Shown here piece after piece: positions 17,615-27,560 of a stretch of 64,000 nt of DNA. Made by a program: the position numbers and the translations under genes. Position 1 is the first letter of the stretch. Each line of letters opens with the position of its first letter. The notes below the pieces were generated by a model. It was not told where the DNA came from and did not search any database. It was given only the letters and a program-made list of their open reading frames with translations. Origin of the DNA: Endozoicomonas sp. OPT23 (GTDB lineage Bacteria; Pseudomonadota; Gammaproteobacteria; Pseudomonadales; Endozoicomonadaceae); NCBI RefSeq assembly GCF_009653635.1, contig NZ_PPFD01000005.1:486394-550393 (forward strand), in the 5' to 3' direction.

Positions 17615-18561
17615 CAGAAATACCCCTCTTGCTTTTTCTTCTCCATGGAACCGGCACTGTCGTGGTCGATAACACGCCCCTGTCGTTCAGAGGTTTTAGT
17701 CAGCAGCATTTCCTGAATAATTTCCGGCAGCGTTGCCGCTTCGGATTCAACAGCACCCGTTAATGGATAGCAGCCCAGAGTACGGAAGCGTACGTTCTTC
17801 ATCTGAATCTCTTCGTCAGCTTCGATAGGCATACGCTCATCGTCCACCATGATCAGCACACCATCGCGCTCAACCACTGGGCGCTCTTTCGACAGATACA
17901 GAGGCACTATGGGAATATCTTCGAGATAGATGTACTGCCAGATATCCAGCTCGGTCCAGTTGGACAGTGGGAAGACTCGAATGCTTTCGCCTTTTTCCAC
18001 TTCACTGTTGTAGATATTCCAGAGTTCAGGACGCTGGCTCTTTGGGTCCCAGCGGTGGTTCTTGTCACGAAAGGAATAAACGCGCTCTTTCGCGCGGGAC
18101 TTTTCTTCGTCACGACGTGCGCCACCGAAAGCGGCGTCAAAGCCGTACTTGTTCAGTGCTTGTTTCAAGCCCTGGGTTTTCATCACATCGGTGTGTTTGG
18201 CACTGCCATGAGTGAATGGGCCTATGCCCTGTTCAACACCGTCCTGATTGATATGAACCAACAGATCGAGACCGTATTTCTTGACGAGTTCATCACGGAA
18301 CTCAATCATCTCGCGGAATTTCCAGGTGGTGTCTACGTGCATCAGCGGAAAAGGCGGTTTGCCCGGATAGAAAGCTTTCATGGCAAGGTGCAGCATCACT
18401 GCGGAGTCCTTACCGATGGAGTAAAGCATGACCGGATTATCGAATTCGGCGGCAACTTCCCGAATGATGTGAATACTTTCTGCTTCCAGCTGCTTCAAGT
18501 GATTAAGACGTTCACTCGACAGCGGCTGGCTTGCACTGGCTGACCTGTTATTTGCTGGCAT
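17614..18561 (-). CDS. cysD: Sulfate adenylyltransferase catalytic subunit (CysD)
   Basis: Catalytic subunit of ATP sulfurylase, PP-loop family, 315 residues. The N-terminal [20 protein letters not shown] precedes the ATP-binding [13 protein letters not shown] motif (about 53-65). [32 protein letters not shown] and [12 protein letters not shown] are standard CysD blocks. The ATG at 18561 follows AGGTCGGG. It is first in the cysDN operon and overlaps cysN by one base. The 199-bp gap upstream should hold the promoter; no CysB-type site was convincingly seen. Confidence 0.96.
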   Translation of the reverse strand: MPANNRSASASQPLSSERLNHLKQLEAESIHIIREVAAEFDNPVMLYSIGKDSAVMLHLAMKAFYPGKPPFPLMHVDTTWKFREMIEFRDELVKKYGLDLLVHINQDGVEQGIGPFTHGSAKHTDVMKTQGLKQALNKYGFDAAFGGARRDEEKSRAKERVYSFRDKNHRWDPKSQRPELWNIYNSEVEKGESIRVFPLSNWTELDIWQYIYLEDIPIVPLYLSKERPVVERDGVLIMVDDERMPIEADEEIQMKNVRFRTLGCYPLTGAVESEAATLPEIIQEMLLTKTSERQGRVIDHDSAGSMEKKKQEGYF

Positions 18562-18760
18562 TGACCCGACCTGAAGCTGACTCTGATTCTTCTTGTGGAA
18601 TAGCGGTTTTTGAGATCACTATTTTTGGAATTGCTATGAGTCGAATATTAGCAGCGGTTTTGATATATAAAACAAAAAACCTAGATCAATAATTTATAAC
18701 AATATACTTACCCCTTTGCGGGTTGCTGCCATCCATGGCTGGAGATAAACCTTATCAGGG

Positions 18761-19678
18761 TTATTCAGTACTGAGCTTCTCCTCAGCTCCCAGCTCCTCG
18801 CCCAAGTATTGAAAAACCATGTTCACTAAAAGAATCTGCAGACCCTTGGTTGAATTCATTCGGTCACGATATTCCGTTTCAAGCTGCCCTAACTGCTCGT
18901 CCAGTTTGCTGTCTGAGAGCTCTAACAAATCGGAGAAAGCAAGCGCTCCTTCCTTACCTGTCACCTCTAACGAAGACGGTGAACGGTTCTTAACATATTC
19001 ATTCAGAAATACATCCATAGCAGCTGTGTTCTGGCAGGCGTGACTTGCTGCTAACTGGTGCAACAGAATTTTATCATGAGTGCAGGTATGCTCCTGGTCT
19101 GGCAGAAGCTCACAAACCCGAGCAAGAAAACTCCCTCGATTTTGAAGGGATCGCCATTGATTTGCTTTTGCTTCAACAGCAACTTTAAACTTATCTTTAT
19201 CTTCTAGTGATTTCTGGCCGCGCAACTCAGAGTAATATTGATATATTTTATTCAGGAAGAGTCTTTTTATCTCATCAAAGCTGACTTGGTGTGAGTTTGT
19301 CGAGACAGATTCTTCCTCTTCTGACCCAATCAAGCCTTTTTCCTGAGTGAATACCGGATAATGTTCATCATGAAACAGGCTCAGTTCAGAAAAGTTGTCG
19401 GTCTTTTTTCTTAGCCAGAGCAGATCAAGGAGTCTTAGCCGGTCAGTGATCCACTGTATCGAGAGCCCATCTACCTTGTTTCTGACAGCTTCTCGCAGAA
19501 AAGCCAGTTCATAGCCAAACTGATCCAGTAGAATGTCGCTGTTTACGGTAGCCTCCGTAAATATCACTGCAATAGAGATACTAGAGTCAGAGCAATCTTC
19601 ATCAAACTGAGCAAAACCCCATTCTGTATAACAAGAGAGACCAAGCAAAAAAATAACTGTCCAGTGTTTAATACGCAT
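18761..19678 (-). CDS. Secreted protein of unknown function
   Basis: A 305-residue protein I do not recognise. AGGAAAA precedes the ATG. Residues 1-23 (MRIKHWTVIFLLGLSCYTEWGFA) form a signal peptide. The mature part is acidic, Leu/Glu-rich and mostly helical by eye, with cysteines in DEDCSDS, ARVCELLPDQEHTC and SHACQNTA that could form disulfides. No catalytic motif was found. It lies alone between cysD (same strand, upstream of cysD's promoter region) and the Nif3-like gene. It belongs to the set of orphan exported proteins spread among conserved genes here. Confidence 0.55.
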   Translation of the reverse strand: MRIKHWTVIFLLGLSCYTEWGFAQFDEDCSDSSISIAVIFTEATVNSDILLDQFGYELAFLREAVRNKVDGLSIQWITDRLRLLDLLWLRKKTDNFSELSLFHDEHYPVFTQEKGLIGSEEEESVSTNSHQVSFDEIKRLFLNKIYQYYSELRGQKSLEDKDKFKVAVEAKANQWRSLQNRGSFLARVCELLPDQEHTCTHDKILLHQLAASHACQNTAAMDVFLNEYVKNRSPSSLEVTGKEGALAFSDLLELSDSKLDEQLGQLETEYRDRMNSTKGLQILLVNMVFQYLGEELGAEEKLSTE

Positions 19679-19840
19679 TTTTCCTGACCACTATTTTAGT
19701 TGGGAAGCGTATGTATATAGACCAGATAATTAAACTTGAGAAACAGTGACAGGATTGAATCTACTGATAGACAAAGCGACCAGCAGATTCAATAAAAATA
19801 GACTTACATGAAAAGGGGAGAGATTGGTCTCGGTTAAACG

Positions 19841-20599
19841 TCAAACAGGAGAGTCAATATCGACATTAATATGTTCGACACCAAACTTATCTTCGAGCCA
19901 TTTCCCTAACGCCTGAACACCGTATCGCTCAGTGGCATGATGTCCGGCACTGATATAATGAATGCCATTCTCACGGGCAAAATGCACCGTAGATTCCGAA
20001 ATTTCACCGCTGACGTAAGCATCAACACCCAATTGCGCAGCATCTTCAATCAGCTTCTGCGCACCACCGGTACACCAGGCCAGTGTTTTAACCGGATGAT
20101 CACCACCGGAGATCAATAAGGGTTTTCTTCCCAGTTTGATTTCCAGTTTGCGACCCAGCTCATCAAGCGTTAACGGTGAATCAACTTCACCCCAGCTACC
20201 AACAGAACGAGGTTTTGCTTCCATCCCGCCTTTCTCCTGCCAGCCCATCAGCTTGGCCAGCTGGGCATTGTTGCCCATGGTTGGGTGACCATCCAGCGGC
20301 AGGTGATAGGCAATCAGGCTGATATCATTTTTCAGCAGTGTTTCAATACGGCGTTTCTTCATTCCCACAACACTGGCGTCCTCTCCTTTCCAGAAGTAAC
20401 CGTGGTGAACCAGAATAGCGTCCGCCTTCAGTTCTACCGCTTTATCAATAAGAGCCTGACACGCCGTAACGCCAGTAATGATTTTCTTTACTTCGTTTTT
20501 TCCTTCGACCTGCAAACCATTAGGGCAGTAATCCCTGAATAATTGCGGTTGAAGCTCTTCATCCAAAGCCTGCATCAGGTCTTTTAATAACACGCTCAT
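19841..20599 (-). CDS. Nif3-like dinuclear metal-centre protein (YbgI family)
   Basis: Cytoplasmic Nif3/YbgI-family protein, 252 residues; family members form toroidal hexamers with two metals per subunit. Metal ligands are visible in ILVHHGYFWKGE (His-His pair), IAYHLPLDGHPTMGNN (H..D..H) and, near the C-terminus, ISAGHHATERYG (His and Glu). GGAG precedes the ATG at SD distance. The family is often named GTP cyclohydrolase 1 type 2, but the in vivo reaction is unsettled, so no symbol is given. It is divergent from degS; their gap contains a degenerate copy of the dispersed hairpin repeat. Confidence 0.88.
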   Translation of the reverse strand: MSVLLKDLMQALDEELQPQLFRDYCPNGLQVEGKNEVKKIITGVTACQALIDKAVELKADAILVHHGYFWKGEDASVVGMKKRRIETLLKNDISLIAYHLPLDGHPTMGNNAQLAKLMGWQEKGGMEAKPRSVGSWGEVDSPLTLDELGRKLEIKLGRKPLLISGGDHPVKTLAWCTGGAQKLIEDAAQLGVDAYVSGEISESTVHFARENGIHYISAGHHATERYGVQALGKWLEDKFGVEHINVDIDSPV

Positions 20600-20630
20600 A
20601 ATGACTCCATGGGGCAGCTTTTATATGCCA

Positions 20631-20718
20631 GAACATATGAATTCATGGATTATCAGCCTACCGAGGTGGACTAATAATGATCAGATATCCCATTAAGTGT
20701 GCAGGCACACTTAGCCGA
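20631..20718 (-). repeat. Degenerate third copy of the multi-hairpin dispersed repeat
   Basis: It reads in the opposite orientation to the copies at 43.0 and 48.0 kb. It has GAACATATGAATTCAT at one end and TAAGTGTG-CAGG-CACACTTA at the other, with a spacer of matching length. Near the second end ATGATCAGATATCCCATTAAG lines up with the ACAATCTGGTATTCGATTAAG of the 48-kb copy. The central long hairpin has decayed. Confidence 0.55.
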
Positions 20719-20811
20719 CACTACCTGTTGACCTGATATTATGGGTAATATTAAAGAATACAGAGAGTAACAGCCTTGTAAAAGAGCCGGACGCTCTCCA
20801 TAACGGGACGA

Positions 20812-21957
20812 TTGAATACTCGCATAATGAAAAAGCTACTGAGCCAACTGCTGCTACCCGGCCTTGTCGGGCTTATCTTTGGACTTCTGGTCCTGCTTTT
20901 CTTTCCGGGTATTTCGGGAATGCCCCAGTTGAGTTTTTCCAATCTGGTGGATAAGGGTGAACAGTTACTGGGCGTAGGCCAGGTGACCTACAGCACCGCA
21001 GTTAAAAAAGCGGCACCGGCCGTCGTCAATATTGCCACCACTACTTTTACCAAGGGTGCGAAGCAATCAAACCATCAGAATAACCCTGCCTTTACGACTT
21101 ACAATCAGGATGAAAAATCGGAGAAGAGCCTGGGCTCTGGTGTCATTATCAGCTCCGACGGTTTTCTGCTGACCAATAATCATGTTATCGCCGGTGCAGA
21201 TCGTATTATCGCAGTGCTAAAGGATGGTCGTGAAGCCATTGCTGAAGTAGCGGGTACAGACCCGGAAACCGACCTTGCGGTGCTTAGACTGGACCTGAAA
21301 AAACTGCCCCACCTGAGCCTTGCCGATTCAGGGAAAGCAGAAGTCGGCGATGTGGTTTTGGCTATTGGTAACCCCTTTGGTCTGGGGCAGACCGTGACCA
21401 TGGGTATTATCAGTGCTACGGGCAGAAATGATCTCAGTTTGAACACCTATGAAGACTTTATTCAGACCGATGCTGCCATTAACGTAGGTAACTCGGGTGG
21501 TGCGCTTATCAATGCCAGAGGCGAGTTGATTGGCATTAATACCTTATTGTTTTCCAGCGGCGGTGGTAACGAAGGCGTAGGCTTTGCCATACCGTCCAGC
21601 ATGGCGCGCTTTGTCACCAAGTCCATCATTAAACACGGTCGTGTTATTCGAGGCTGGCTGGGCATTGAATCGCAACCACTCAGTAAACAGCTGGCTGATG
21701 CGTATGGTGTAGAGCCTAATTCCGGCATTCTAATTACTGGTGTATACAACAACGGTCCGGCAGATCAGGCTGGTCTACAGCGGGGTGATATTCTTACAGG
21801 TATCAATGGCGTCAGTACCAGTGACGGTAAAAAGGTAATGAATATGGTGGCTCAACAGCCTCCCGGCAGTGACCTGATCATTAAGATCATTCGAAACAAT
21901 AAACCGGTATCAGTAAAAGCCAGAGTGGCAACACGACCTAATATCGTTAACCAATAA
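20812..21957 (+). CDS. degS: Membrane-anchored periplasmic serine protease, DegS/AlgW type
   Basis: HtrA-family protease that senses unfolded outer-membrane proteins and starts RseA/MucA cleavage in the sigma-E response (family knowledge). A single N-terminal membrane anchor (about residues 11-32) is followed by a trypsin-like domain with H124 (TNNHVIAGAD), D154 (DPETDLAVLRL) and S228 (VGNSGGAL), then one PDZ domain (about 280-375) with GDILTGINGV. One PDZ and an anchor instead of a cleaved signal favour DegS over DegP. The start is ambiguous: TTG at 20812 has GGGA in good position, while ATG at 20827 has no SD. Position beside cysDN and hisDG mirrors algW in Pseudomonas. Confidence 0.9.
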   Translation: MNTRIMKKLLSQLLLPGLVGLIFGLLVLLFFPGISGMPQLSFSNLVDKGEQLLGVGQVTYSTAVKKAAPAVVNIATTTFTKGAKQSNHQNNPAFTTYNQDEKSEKSLGSGVIISSDGFLLTNNHVIAGADRIIAVLKDGREAIAEVAGTDPETDLAVLRLDLKKLPHLSLADSGKAEVGDVVLAIGNPFGLGQTVTMGIISATGRNDLSLNTYEDFIQTDAAINVGNSGGALINARGELIGINTLLFSSGGGNEGVGFAIPSSMARFVTKSIIKHGRVIRGWLGIESQPLSKQLADAYGVEPNSGILITGVYNNGPADQAGLQRGDILTGINGVSTSDGKKVMNMVAQQPPGSDLIIKIIRNNKPVSVKARVATRPNIVNQ

Positions 21958-21972
21958 AATCTTGTAGAGCTT

Positions 21973-22659
21973 TCAGCTTAAGGTTGACCTGAAAGCTCTG
22001 ATCATAATCTGAACCAGCCCTGCCACTGTGACAACCGTCAGCAAGCTCACCAGTATTAACTCATTACTGCTGCCCTGCCCCTGTAATACATCGAGTAAAT
22101 CAGCAGCCTGATTGCCTACCCAGATAGACAACAATGTTCTTGGCAGCATGCCAACAAAACCTGCTACCAGAAACACCTTCAATGGCATTCGAATAGCCGG
22201 CATCAACAGGTTCATCAAAGCAAAAGGCAACACCGGAGAGAGGCGAACCAGAAACATCAGTTTCCACTTGCTGTTATTAAGATTTAATAAAGCCTGATGC
22301 ACTTTAGGGCTGTTTCTGACACTCTCAAGCATCTTGCCGCCATCCAGCCATCGCCCTATGAAAAAGCCTAATAGTGAGGCCAGCATGTAAGCAGGCAACA
22401 TCATAGCTACTGCTTGCCAACCCAGAAAAAAACCGGAAACCAGTGCAATAAAAGTACTGGGCGTTAACGCCACGGCCATGGTCAGGCTACTGAGCAGAAA
22501 CAGAACTTGCCAGCCCGAATCAGATAGTTGTTGCAACATACGATGATGCTCAAGAGCTTCATTCGCCAGATACGCACTGAAAGCTAAAGGGACTAAACCA
22601 AGTATCGAATAACCAAGTATCGACTTTTGGTTTGCTTTTAGAAACTGAGTGTTCAACAT
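21973..22659 (-). CDS. TVP38/TMEM64-family (DedA-like) membrane protein
   Basis: An integral membrane protein of 228 residues with about five to six hydrophobic segments. The TVP38/VTT domain signature is seen in the glycine-rich FIALVSGFFLGWQAVAMMLPAYMLASLLGFFIGRWL region (about 68-104), followed by KWKLMFLVRLSPVLPFALMNLL with the conserved Arg-Leu-Ser-Pro-x-x-P motif. Relatives include DedA flippase-like proteins, but the transported lipid is not known here. It is convergent with degS, with only 15 bp between the stops, and sits downstream of the kinase pair on the same strand. Confidence 0.82.
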   Translation of the reverse strand: MLNTQFLKANQKSILGYSILGLVPLAFSAYLANEALEHHRMLQQLSDSGWQVLFLLSSLTMAVALTPSTFIALVSGFFLGWQAVAMMLPAYMLASLLGFFIGRWLDGGKMLESVRNSPKVHQALLNLNNSKWKLMFLVRLSPVLPFALMNLLMPAIRMPLKVFLVAGFVGMLPRTLLSIWVGNQAADLLDVLQGQGSSNELILVSLLTVVTVAGLVQIMIRAFRSTLS

Positions 22660-22743
22660 TCTTTGCTGTTACAGCCTTAAAGGCTCAAAACCCTATCGGG
22701 ATGCAGGCAATTGTCAATAGTGTGCATGCTCCTCCATTTTATT

Positions 22744-23982
22744 CTATGCCGATGTTAACGGAAAACGTAGAGTCGGATTATCACGAAGTAGTGTCAGAAA
22801 TTCACAAGCCTTAGCCGCAGTAATTCGTTCGTTTGGATTACCCCGTAAAGTCAGGATAATCAAATCCACCAACCCGGGAGACTCAAGGTATACGTCATTA
22901 AAGTACCTTTTAATATAATCCATTTTTTCCTGATCATTCAGCTCTCCAAAATACAGAATATTACGGAAATCCTGACCGATCCTTGGAGTATCAACTACCC
23001 CTTTCTCAGAAAAGGATTCTGGCGTTTTACCACCGGCTATTCCCATCAAAGTAGCCCCAAGCGCCCAGACATCGAGTTTCTGTCCATAGCCAGAAACTCC
23101 TCGTCTCCCATAAATCACTTTTATCATTTCAGGTGCAAGATACTTGCCGCTCCCACAACTCGTTTTTGTCAGATCCTCCTTCCCTACAGATTTACTGAAA
23201 CCAAAGTCGATCAACTGAAACTGCTCACTCTGACTGTTCCACATAATATTTCCCGGCTTCAGATCTCTGTGAATTATATTGTTGTTATGCAGACATGACA
23301 GACCACTGGCAACATCAATTCCAATACGTATAGCCATAGGGACATTAGCATCCGGTAATGCTTCATCTTCAATTAGCACCTGAAGATTCTCACCTTCAAT
23401 AAAATCACTGACAACCAGCTCTACTTTATATTCCCTGAATGTCTCTTTTGGAATTTTCCGCACCTGCTCATAATCAGTAATGACAAGATACTCACCTTTG
23501 GTGTCTGACTTAGCCTTATGTTGGACAACAAGTGTACGGGTTTTTGCTATATTCGGATGCTTGGTGGCTTTCAAGCCTTCAGTTTCACCTCTTTCAAGGT
23601 TTGTAAACCAAAGATCGTTCACCGCCACCTTTTTAATCGCTACTTTCTGGTCTGCAGTCGTATCCAAACCTTCATATACAGTCGCCATAACACCGGGAGC
23701 AGAAAGCTTGCCAAAACGTTTTATGCCGATTTTGTCCAGAACACCAAAGCCATTATTGGACTTTGACATCTTATTTGCAGAACCCTGCTTTCGTTTGAGC
23801 GATCTCTCAGGGGAGCTAATCGCAGGTTTTGCACTGCTTTTGCCATAATGATTTGTTACAGCTGTGCTACCTGAAGAAGCCTGTAAAACCCTCCTTGGCC
23901 CAAAACGTGCGCAAGGTGATTTACTGCCCGCGACCGAATTTGTTAGCAATGCCCCTAATTCAGTACTCCTGTCTGTAATCAT
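22744..23982 (-). CDS. Eukaryotic-type Ser/Thr protein kinase (second of a tandem pair)
   Basis: A soluble protein kinase with a full Hanks-type core, 412 residues from ATG 23982 (GGAG at ideal spacing; ATG 23994 is an alternative). In order: a basic, Ser-rich, low-complexity N-terminus of about 80 residues; a glycine-loop region near LSAPGVMATVYEG; the ATP lysine K117 in KVAIKK; catalytic IHRDLKPGNI (D240); DFG at 259-261; APE at 283-285; and KLDVWALGATLMG. No membrane segment or sensor domain follows, unlike bacterial PknB proteins. Combined with an unstructured N-terminus, this recalls host-directed effector kinases (inference). It lies 64 bp after its paralogue, probably co-transcribed. 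Confidence 0.88.
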   Translation of the reverse strand: MITDRSTELGALLTNSVAGSKSPCARFGPRRVLQASSGSTAVTNHYGKSSAKPAISSPERSLKRKQGSANKMSKSNNGFGVLDKIGIKRFGKLSAPGVMATVYEGLDTTADQKVAIKKVAVNDLWFTNLERGETEGLKATKHPNIAKTRTLVVQHKAKSDTKGEYLVITDYEQVRKIPKETFREYKVELVVSDFIEGENLQVLIEDEALPDANVPMAIRIGIDVASGLSCLHNNNIIHRDLKPGNIMWNSQSEQFQLIDFGFSKSVGKEDLTKTSCGSGKYLAPEMIKVIYGRRGVSGYGQKLDVWALGATLMGIAGGKTPESFSEKGVVDTPRIGQDFRNILYFGELNDQEKMDYIKRYFNDVYLESPGLVDLIILTLRGNPNERITAAKACEFLTLLRDNPTLRFPLTSA

Positions 23983-24046
23983 AAATTTCTCCATGAAGTA
24001 TTTGCTACCGACAAATCAGAAAATATGGAATCTGCTAACTCCTTCT

Positions 24047-25297
24047 TCAGGTATCGAGAGGAGTAAGTTCCTTCGCTTTAGGATCTCTTCGAAGTTGTTC
24101 CAAATGCCTTACTGCATCCGACGCACTAATTCGAAGAGAGCAGTTCTTCCTGAACATTAAGACCAATAAATCAGCAAAACCGGGATAATCAATACACATA
24201 TTCTTGCAGTGAACATTCAGAAATTCCTTCTTCTGAGAATCAGACATGTCCACAAAATTTGAAACATTCTTGATCATCTCAGGAGTTTTTACTTTGTGCT
24301 TAGGTCCCGTAGCACTAAGCTCACCGGGAACATAACCTGTAGCAAGTACCAGCATGACAGCTCCCAGGCTCCAGACATCGAGTTTGTGGTCGTACTTATC
24401 CGATGAAAAAAGCTCTGGAGCCGCATAAAGAGGGCTACCACAAGATGTTTTGGTTATATCCTGCCCTCCCAATGGCTTACTCAGGCCAAAATCGATCAGC
24501 TTCAATCTGATCCCGTCATATAAAATATTTTCAGGTTTAATGTCTCTATGTACGACGCCTGACGAATGCAAATGACTCATTCCTTTTGCCAGGTCAAAAC
24601 CTGCCTTTATGGCAGTCTCTGGTGAAAATGATCCATAACATTTCCCTGAAGTGGGCTTCATTGCCTTATCAAGGCTCTCACCATCAATCAGATCACAAAC
24701 TACAAGTTTCAATTCATATTGCCCCGGCTCCGCACGCAGAGCATCCAGTTCATTCTGACTTTTTACAAGAATGTATTCATTTGTACGAAAAGGCTTGGGC
24801 TGAAACACGATCGCATGAGTCTTAACTAAATTTTCATGCTCAGGTACTCTCAGTGCTGATATCTCACCTTTTTTCAACCCCATAAATTCATGGGTAGACG
24901 TGTCACTCGATCTCAGTTTGAACTTCCAGTATTTGACAGCATACTTATCTCCATTTTCAGTCGACATACAGCTGAAAACATCACAAAAGCCACCTTCACT
25001 GGAAATAATGCCCCCCTTCTTGAGTCCATATAGCCCCTCTAAAGCAGCCCAGCGATCACGATACACCCCACTTTTTATAGCCGCTGACTTCGCCCCTTTA
25101 ACAGCAGTAACTTCTCGAGTATCAATTCCAGCGCCAGAGATGGATTCAGTTTTTGTTTGCTCAAAAACAGTGGCGGGAAGCTCAACTGCCTCAGGTAATT
25201 TTTTATAAGAAAATGGCTGTGCACCTACAAGCTTCTTTGGTGGTGCATCCATTTTCTCAGGAGAGTACGAATTTGCAGCTATTCCAAAAACATCCAT
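24047..25297 (-). CDS. Eukaryotic-type Ser/Thr protein kinase (first of a tandem pair)
   Basis: A soluble Hanks-type kinase of 416 residues. An N-terminal region of about 90 polar residues precedes the glycine loop (ISSEGGFCDVFSC), K122 in YAVKYW, catalytic VVHRDIKPENIL (D252), DFGLSK (DFG 269-271), TKTSCGSPLYAAPEL (APE 293-295) and KLDVWSLGAVML. It shares the activation-loop block TKTSCGS and overall layout with the downstream kinase, so the two arose by tandem duplication followed by strong divergence. The pair occupies the place where hisC follows hisD in Pseudomonas. No signal peptide or membrane helix is seen. Targets are unknown. Confidence 0.88.
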   Translation of the reverse strand: MDVFGIAANSYSPEKMDAPPKKLVGAQPFSYKKLPEAVELPATVFEQTKTESISGAGIDTREVTAVKGAKSAAIKSGVYRDRWAALEGLYGLKKGGIISSEGGFCDVFSCMSTENGDKYAVKYWKFKLRSSDTSTHEFMGLKKGEISALRVPEHENLVKTHAIVFQPKPFRTNEYILVKSQNELDALRAEPGQYELKLVVCDLIDGESLDKAMKPTSGKCYGSFSPETAIKAGFDLAKGMSHLHSSGVVHRDIKPENILYDGIRLKLIDFGLSKPLGGQDITKTSCGSPLYAAPELFSSDKYDHKLDVWSLGAVMLVLATGYVPGELSATGPKHKVKTPEMIKNVSNFVDMSDSQKKEFLNVHCKNMCIDYPGFADLLVLMFRKNCSLRISASDAVRHLEQLRRDPKAKELTPLDT

Positions 25298-25386
25298 GCC
25301 TGTAATCCTGTTTGAATTTTATTCTTGGATTAAAACGACAACAGATGGTTCATAACGAGGGTGTTAGATTAACTAACAGAAAGAAC

Positions 25387-25408
25387 GTGGAGGCGGGTCC
25401 GCCCCCAC
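25387..25408 (-). terminator. Hairpin after hisD
   Basis: GTGGaGGCGG-GT-CCGCCcCCAC is a GC-rich stem of about ten pairs 16 bp past the hisD stop. On the minus strand GTTCTTTCTG follows, a poor U-tract, so it may be an imperfect intrinsic terminator. Confidence 0.55.
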
Positions 25409-25423
25409 ATAAACAGCATGACT

Positions 25424-26725
25424 TTATTTTTTAATACGGTACTCAGCAGAACGGGCATGCGCTGTTAAAGACTCACCTCTGGCCAGCACAGAAGCGACCT
25501 TACCCATTTCAGACGCACCTTCCGGTGAGAAGTAGATAAGAGATGAGCGTTTCTGGAAGTCATAAACCCCTAAAGGCGATGAGAACCGAGCGGTACCCGA
25601 GGTCGGCAGAACATGATTAGGGCCTGCACAGTAATCACCTAAAGCTTCTGCGGTATAGCGGCCCATAAAGATAGCGCCAGCATGACGTATATCTTTCAGT
25701 AGTTCTTCCGGCTTATCCACAGAAAGTTCCAGGTGTTCCGGTGCAATTCGGTTCACCATTTCACAGGCTGCCACCATATCCGGCACATGAATCAGAATAC
25801 CGCGATTATTTATGGATTCGCTGATAATGTCCCTGCGCTCCATGGTCGGTAACAGACGACTGATGCTTTCTTTTACCTGCTCCAGAAAACCCTTGTCCTG
25901 TGAGACCAGAATCGCCTGAGCATCTTCATCGTGTTCTGCCTGTGAAAACAGATCCATGGCTATCCAGTCAGGATTCGTTTTACCATCGCAGACCACCATG
26001 ATTTCAGACGGGCCAGCAATCATATCAATACCAACCTGACCAAAGACTTCCCGCTTGGCGGTCGCTACGTAGATATTGCCCGGTCCAACAATTTTGTCCA
26101 CCTTCGGCACGGTTTCCGTACCATAAGCCAGAGCCGCTACAGCCTGAGCACCGCCTACGGTAAAGACATGTTTTACACCAGCAACCGCTGCTGCTGCCAG
26201 AACCATATCGTTCACCACACCGTCCGGCGTCGGCACCACCATAATGATTTCTTTTACACCGGCTACATGGGCAGGAATAGCATTCATCAGAACAGATGAC
26301 GGATAGGAGGCTTTACCACCAGGCACATACAGGCCCACCCTATCCATAGCAACCACCTGTTGCCCCAGCATAGTGCCGTCGTCTTCTTTATAGTTCCATG
26401 AAGACTGAACCTGTCGTTCATGATAACTGCGAATTCGACCAGCTGCAGTTTCAAGAGCCTGACGTTGCTCCTGCGGGATGCGCTCAAGTGCTGCTGACAA
26501 CTGACTTTCATCAATCGTCAGCTCAGCCATAGAACTGATTGAAACACGGTCATACTGACAGGTGAAATCTACCAGCGCCTGATCACCCCGTTGCTGAATA
26601 TCAGCAATGATCTGTTTGACTCTCTGTTGTACTGTTTTATCAGAAACTGCTTCCCAGGCCAGCAGTTTCTGTAACTGTTCCTGAAAATCACTGCTGGCAT
26701 AATCCAGCTCTACGGGCTTAATCAT
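25424..26725 (-). CDS. hisD: Histidinol dehydrogenase (HisD)
   Basis: Catalyses the last two oxidations of histidine synthesis, L-histidinol to L-histidine, with NAD and zinc. The ATG at 26725 follows GAGGAG with 8-nt spacing and gives 433 residues; an in-frame GTG at 26734 overlaps the hisG stop and is less likely. Conserved blocks are [52 protein letters not shown] and, near the end, [23 protein letters not shown]. It is downstream of hisG, which it nearly touches (5 bp). Unlike Pseudomonas, hisC does not follow. Confidence 0.96.
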   Translation of the reverse strand: MIKPVELDYASSDFQEQLQKLLAWEAVSDKTVQQRVKQIIADIQQRGDQALVDFTCQYDRVSISSMAELTIDESQLSAALERIPQEQRQALETAAGRIRSYHERQVQSSWNYKEDDGTMLGQQVVAMDRVGLYVPGGKASYPSSVLMNAIPAHVAGVKEIIMVVPTPDGVVNDMVLAAAAVAGVKHVFTVGGAQAVAALAYGTETVPKVDKIVGPGNIYVATAKREVFGQVGIDMIAGPSEIMVVCDGKTNPDWIAMDLFSQAEHDEDAQAILVSQDKGFLEQVKESISRLLPTMERRDIISESINNRGILIHVPDMVAACEMVNRIAPEHLELSVDKPEELLKDIRHAGAIFMGRYTAEALGDYCAGPNHVLPTSGTARFSSPLGVYDFQKRSSLIYFSPEGASEMGKVASVLARGESLTAHARSAEYRIKK

Positions 26726-26730
26726 GCCAA

Positions 26731-27384
26731 TCACTCCTCGGATGCGGATCCTGCATTAACCGCAGTACCCAGTTGATCAAGCAGCTGGTTGATGGCTTCA
26801 AATTTCACTTTCATGGAAGCCTTGTTGACGATCAGACGGGAAGATACTTCAGCAATCATATCCCTAGGTTCAAGGCCATTGGCTCTTAGGGTGTTACCGG
26901 TATCAACAACGTCAACAATGATATCTGCCAGCCCAACCAGTGGAGCCAGCTCCATGGAACCGTAGAGTTTGATGACATCGGCCTGACGACCAATAGAGGC
27001 ATAGTAACGCTTAGCCACGTTAACGAATTTGGTAGCGACTTTTAAGCGGCCCTGCTCCGGTACTTCATAACCCGTTCTGCACGCTGTCATCAGTTTGCAG
27101 CAGGCAATATTCAGATCCAGGGGTTCATAAAGCTCGGTGGAGCCATGTTCGAGAAGGACATCCTTACCGGCCACACCCACATCCGCCGCACCGTACTCAA
27201 CATAGGTCGGCACATCACTGGCACGAACGATCAGCAAGTTTACATCTGGATGAGAGGTAGGAATGATCAGCTTTCGGCTCTTAGCCGGGTCTTCAACCAG
27301 TTCAATACCGGCAGCTTTCAGCAGCGGCAGGGTATCTTTCAGGATTCGCCCCTTGGATAAGGCGATTGTAATCTGTCTGGACAT
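26731..27384 (-). CDS. hisG: ATP phosphoribosyltransferase catalytic subunit, short form (HisG)
   Basis: First enzyme of histidine synthesis, joining ATP and PRPP. At 217 residues it is the short form (HisGS), which lacks the C-terminal regulatory domain and by family rule needs the HisZ partner, not present in this window. Motifs are [11 protein letters not shown] at the N-terminus, [29 protein letters not shown] and the PRPP-binding region [21 protein letters not shown]. It opens the hisG-hisD operon. In pseudomonads murA is directly upstream, but here two secreted-protein genes intervene on the opposite strand. Confidence 0.95.
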   Translation of the reverse strand: MSRQITIALSKGRILKDTLPLLKAAGIELVEDPAKSRKLIIPTSHPDVNLLIVRASDVPTYVEYGAADVGVAGKDVLLEHGSTELYEPLDLNIACCKLMTACRTGYEVPEQGRLKVATKFVNVAKRYYASIGRQADVIKLYGSMELAPLVGLADIIVDVVDTGNTLRANGLEPRDMIAEVSSRLIVNKASMKVKFEAINQLLDQLGTAVNAGSASEE

Positions 27385-27560
27385 CCGACTCAGTATTCCT
27401 TCTCGTTATTGCGGTCAGAGAGTCCGTATTCTATAGCAAATCACTGAATTGAACAGTCTCTATAGCTCAACACCAGCGCACAGAAAGCCACCAAATATAA
27501 CAGGCGACTTATATTTTTCTGTGCCATTTTATTATTTAGTTCACATAAGGAAGTACTGGA

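Noticed and set aside
22744..25297. Kinase pair as part of a phage-defence or secretion locus
   Set aside because: No neighbouring nuclease, phosphatase, secretion component or phage gene is present. Only the kinases themselves support any such role.
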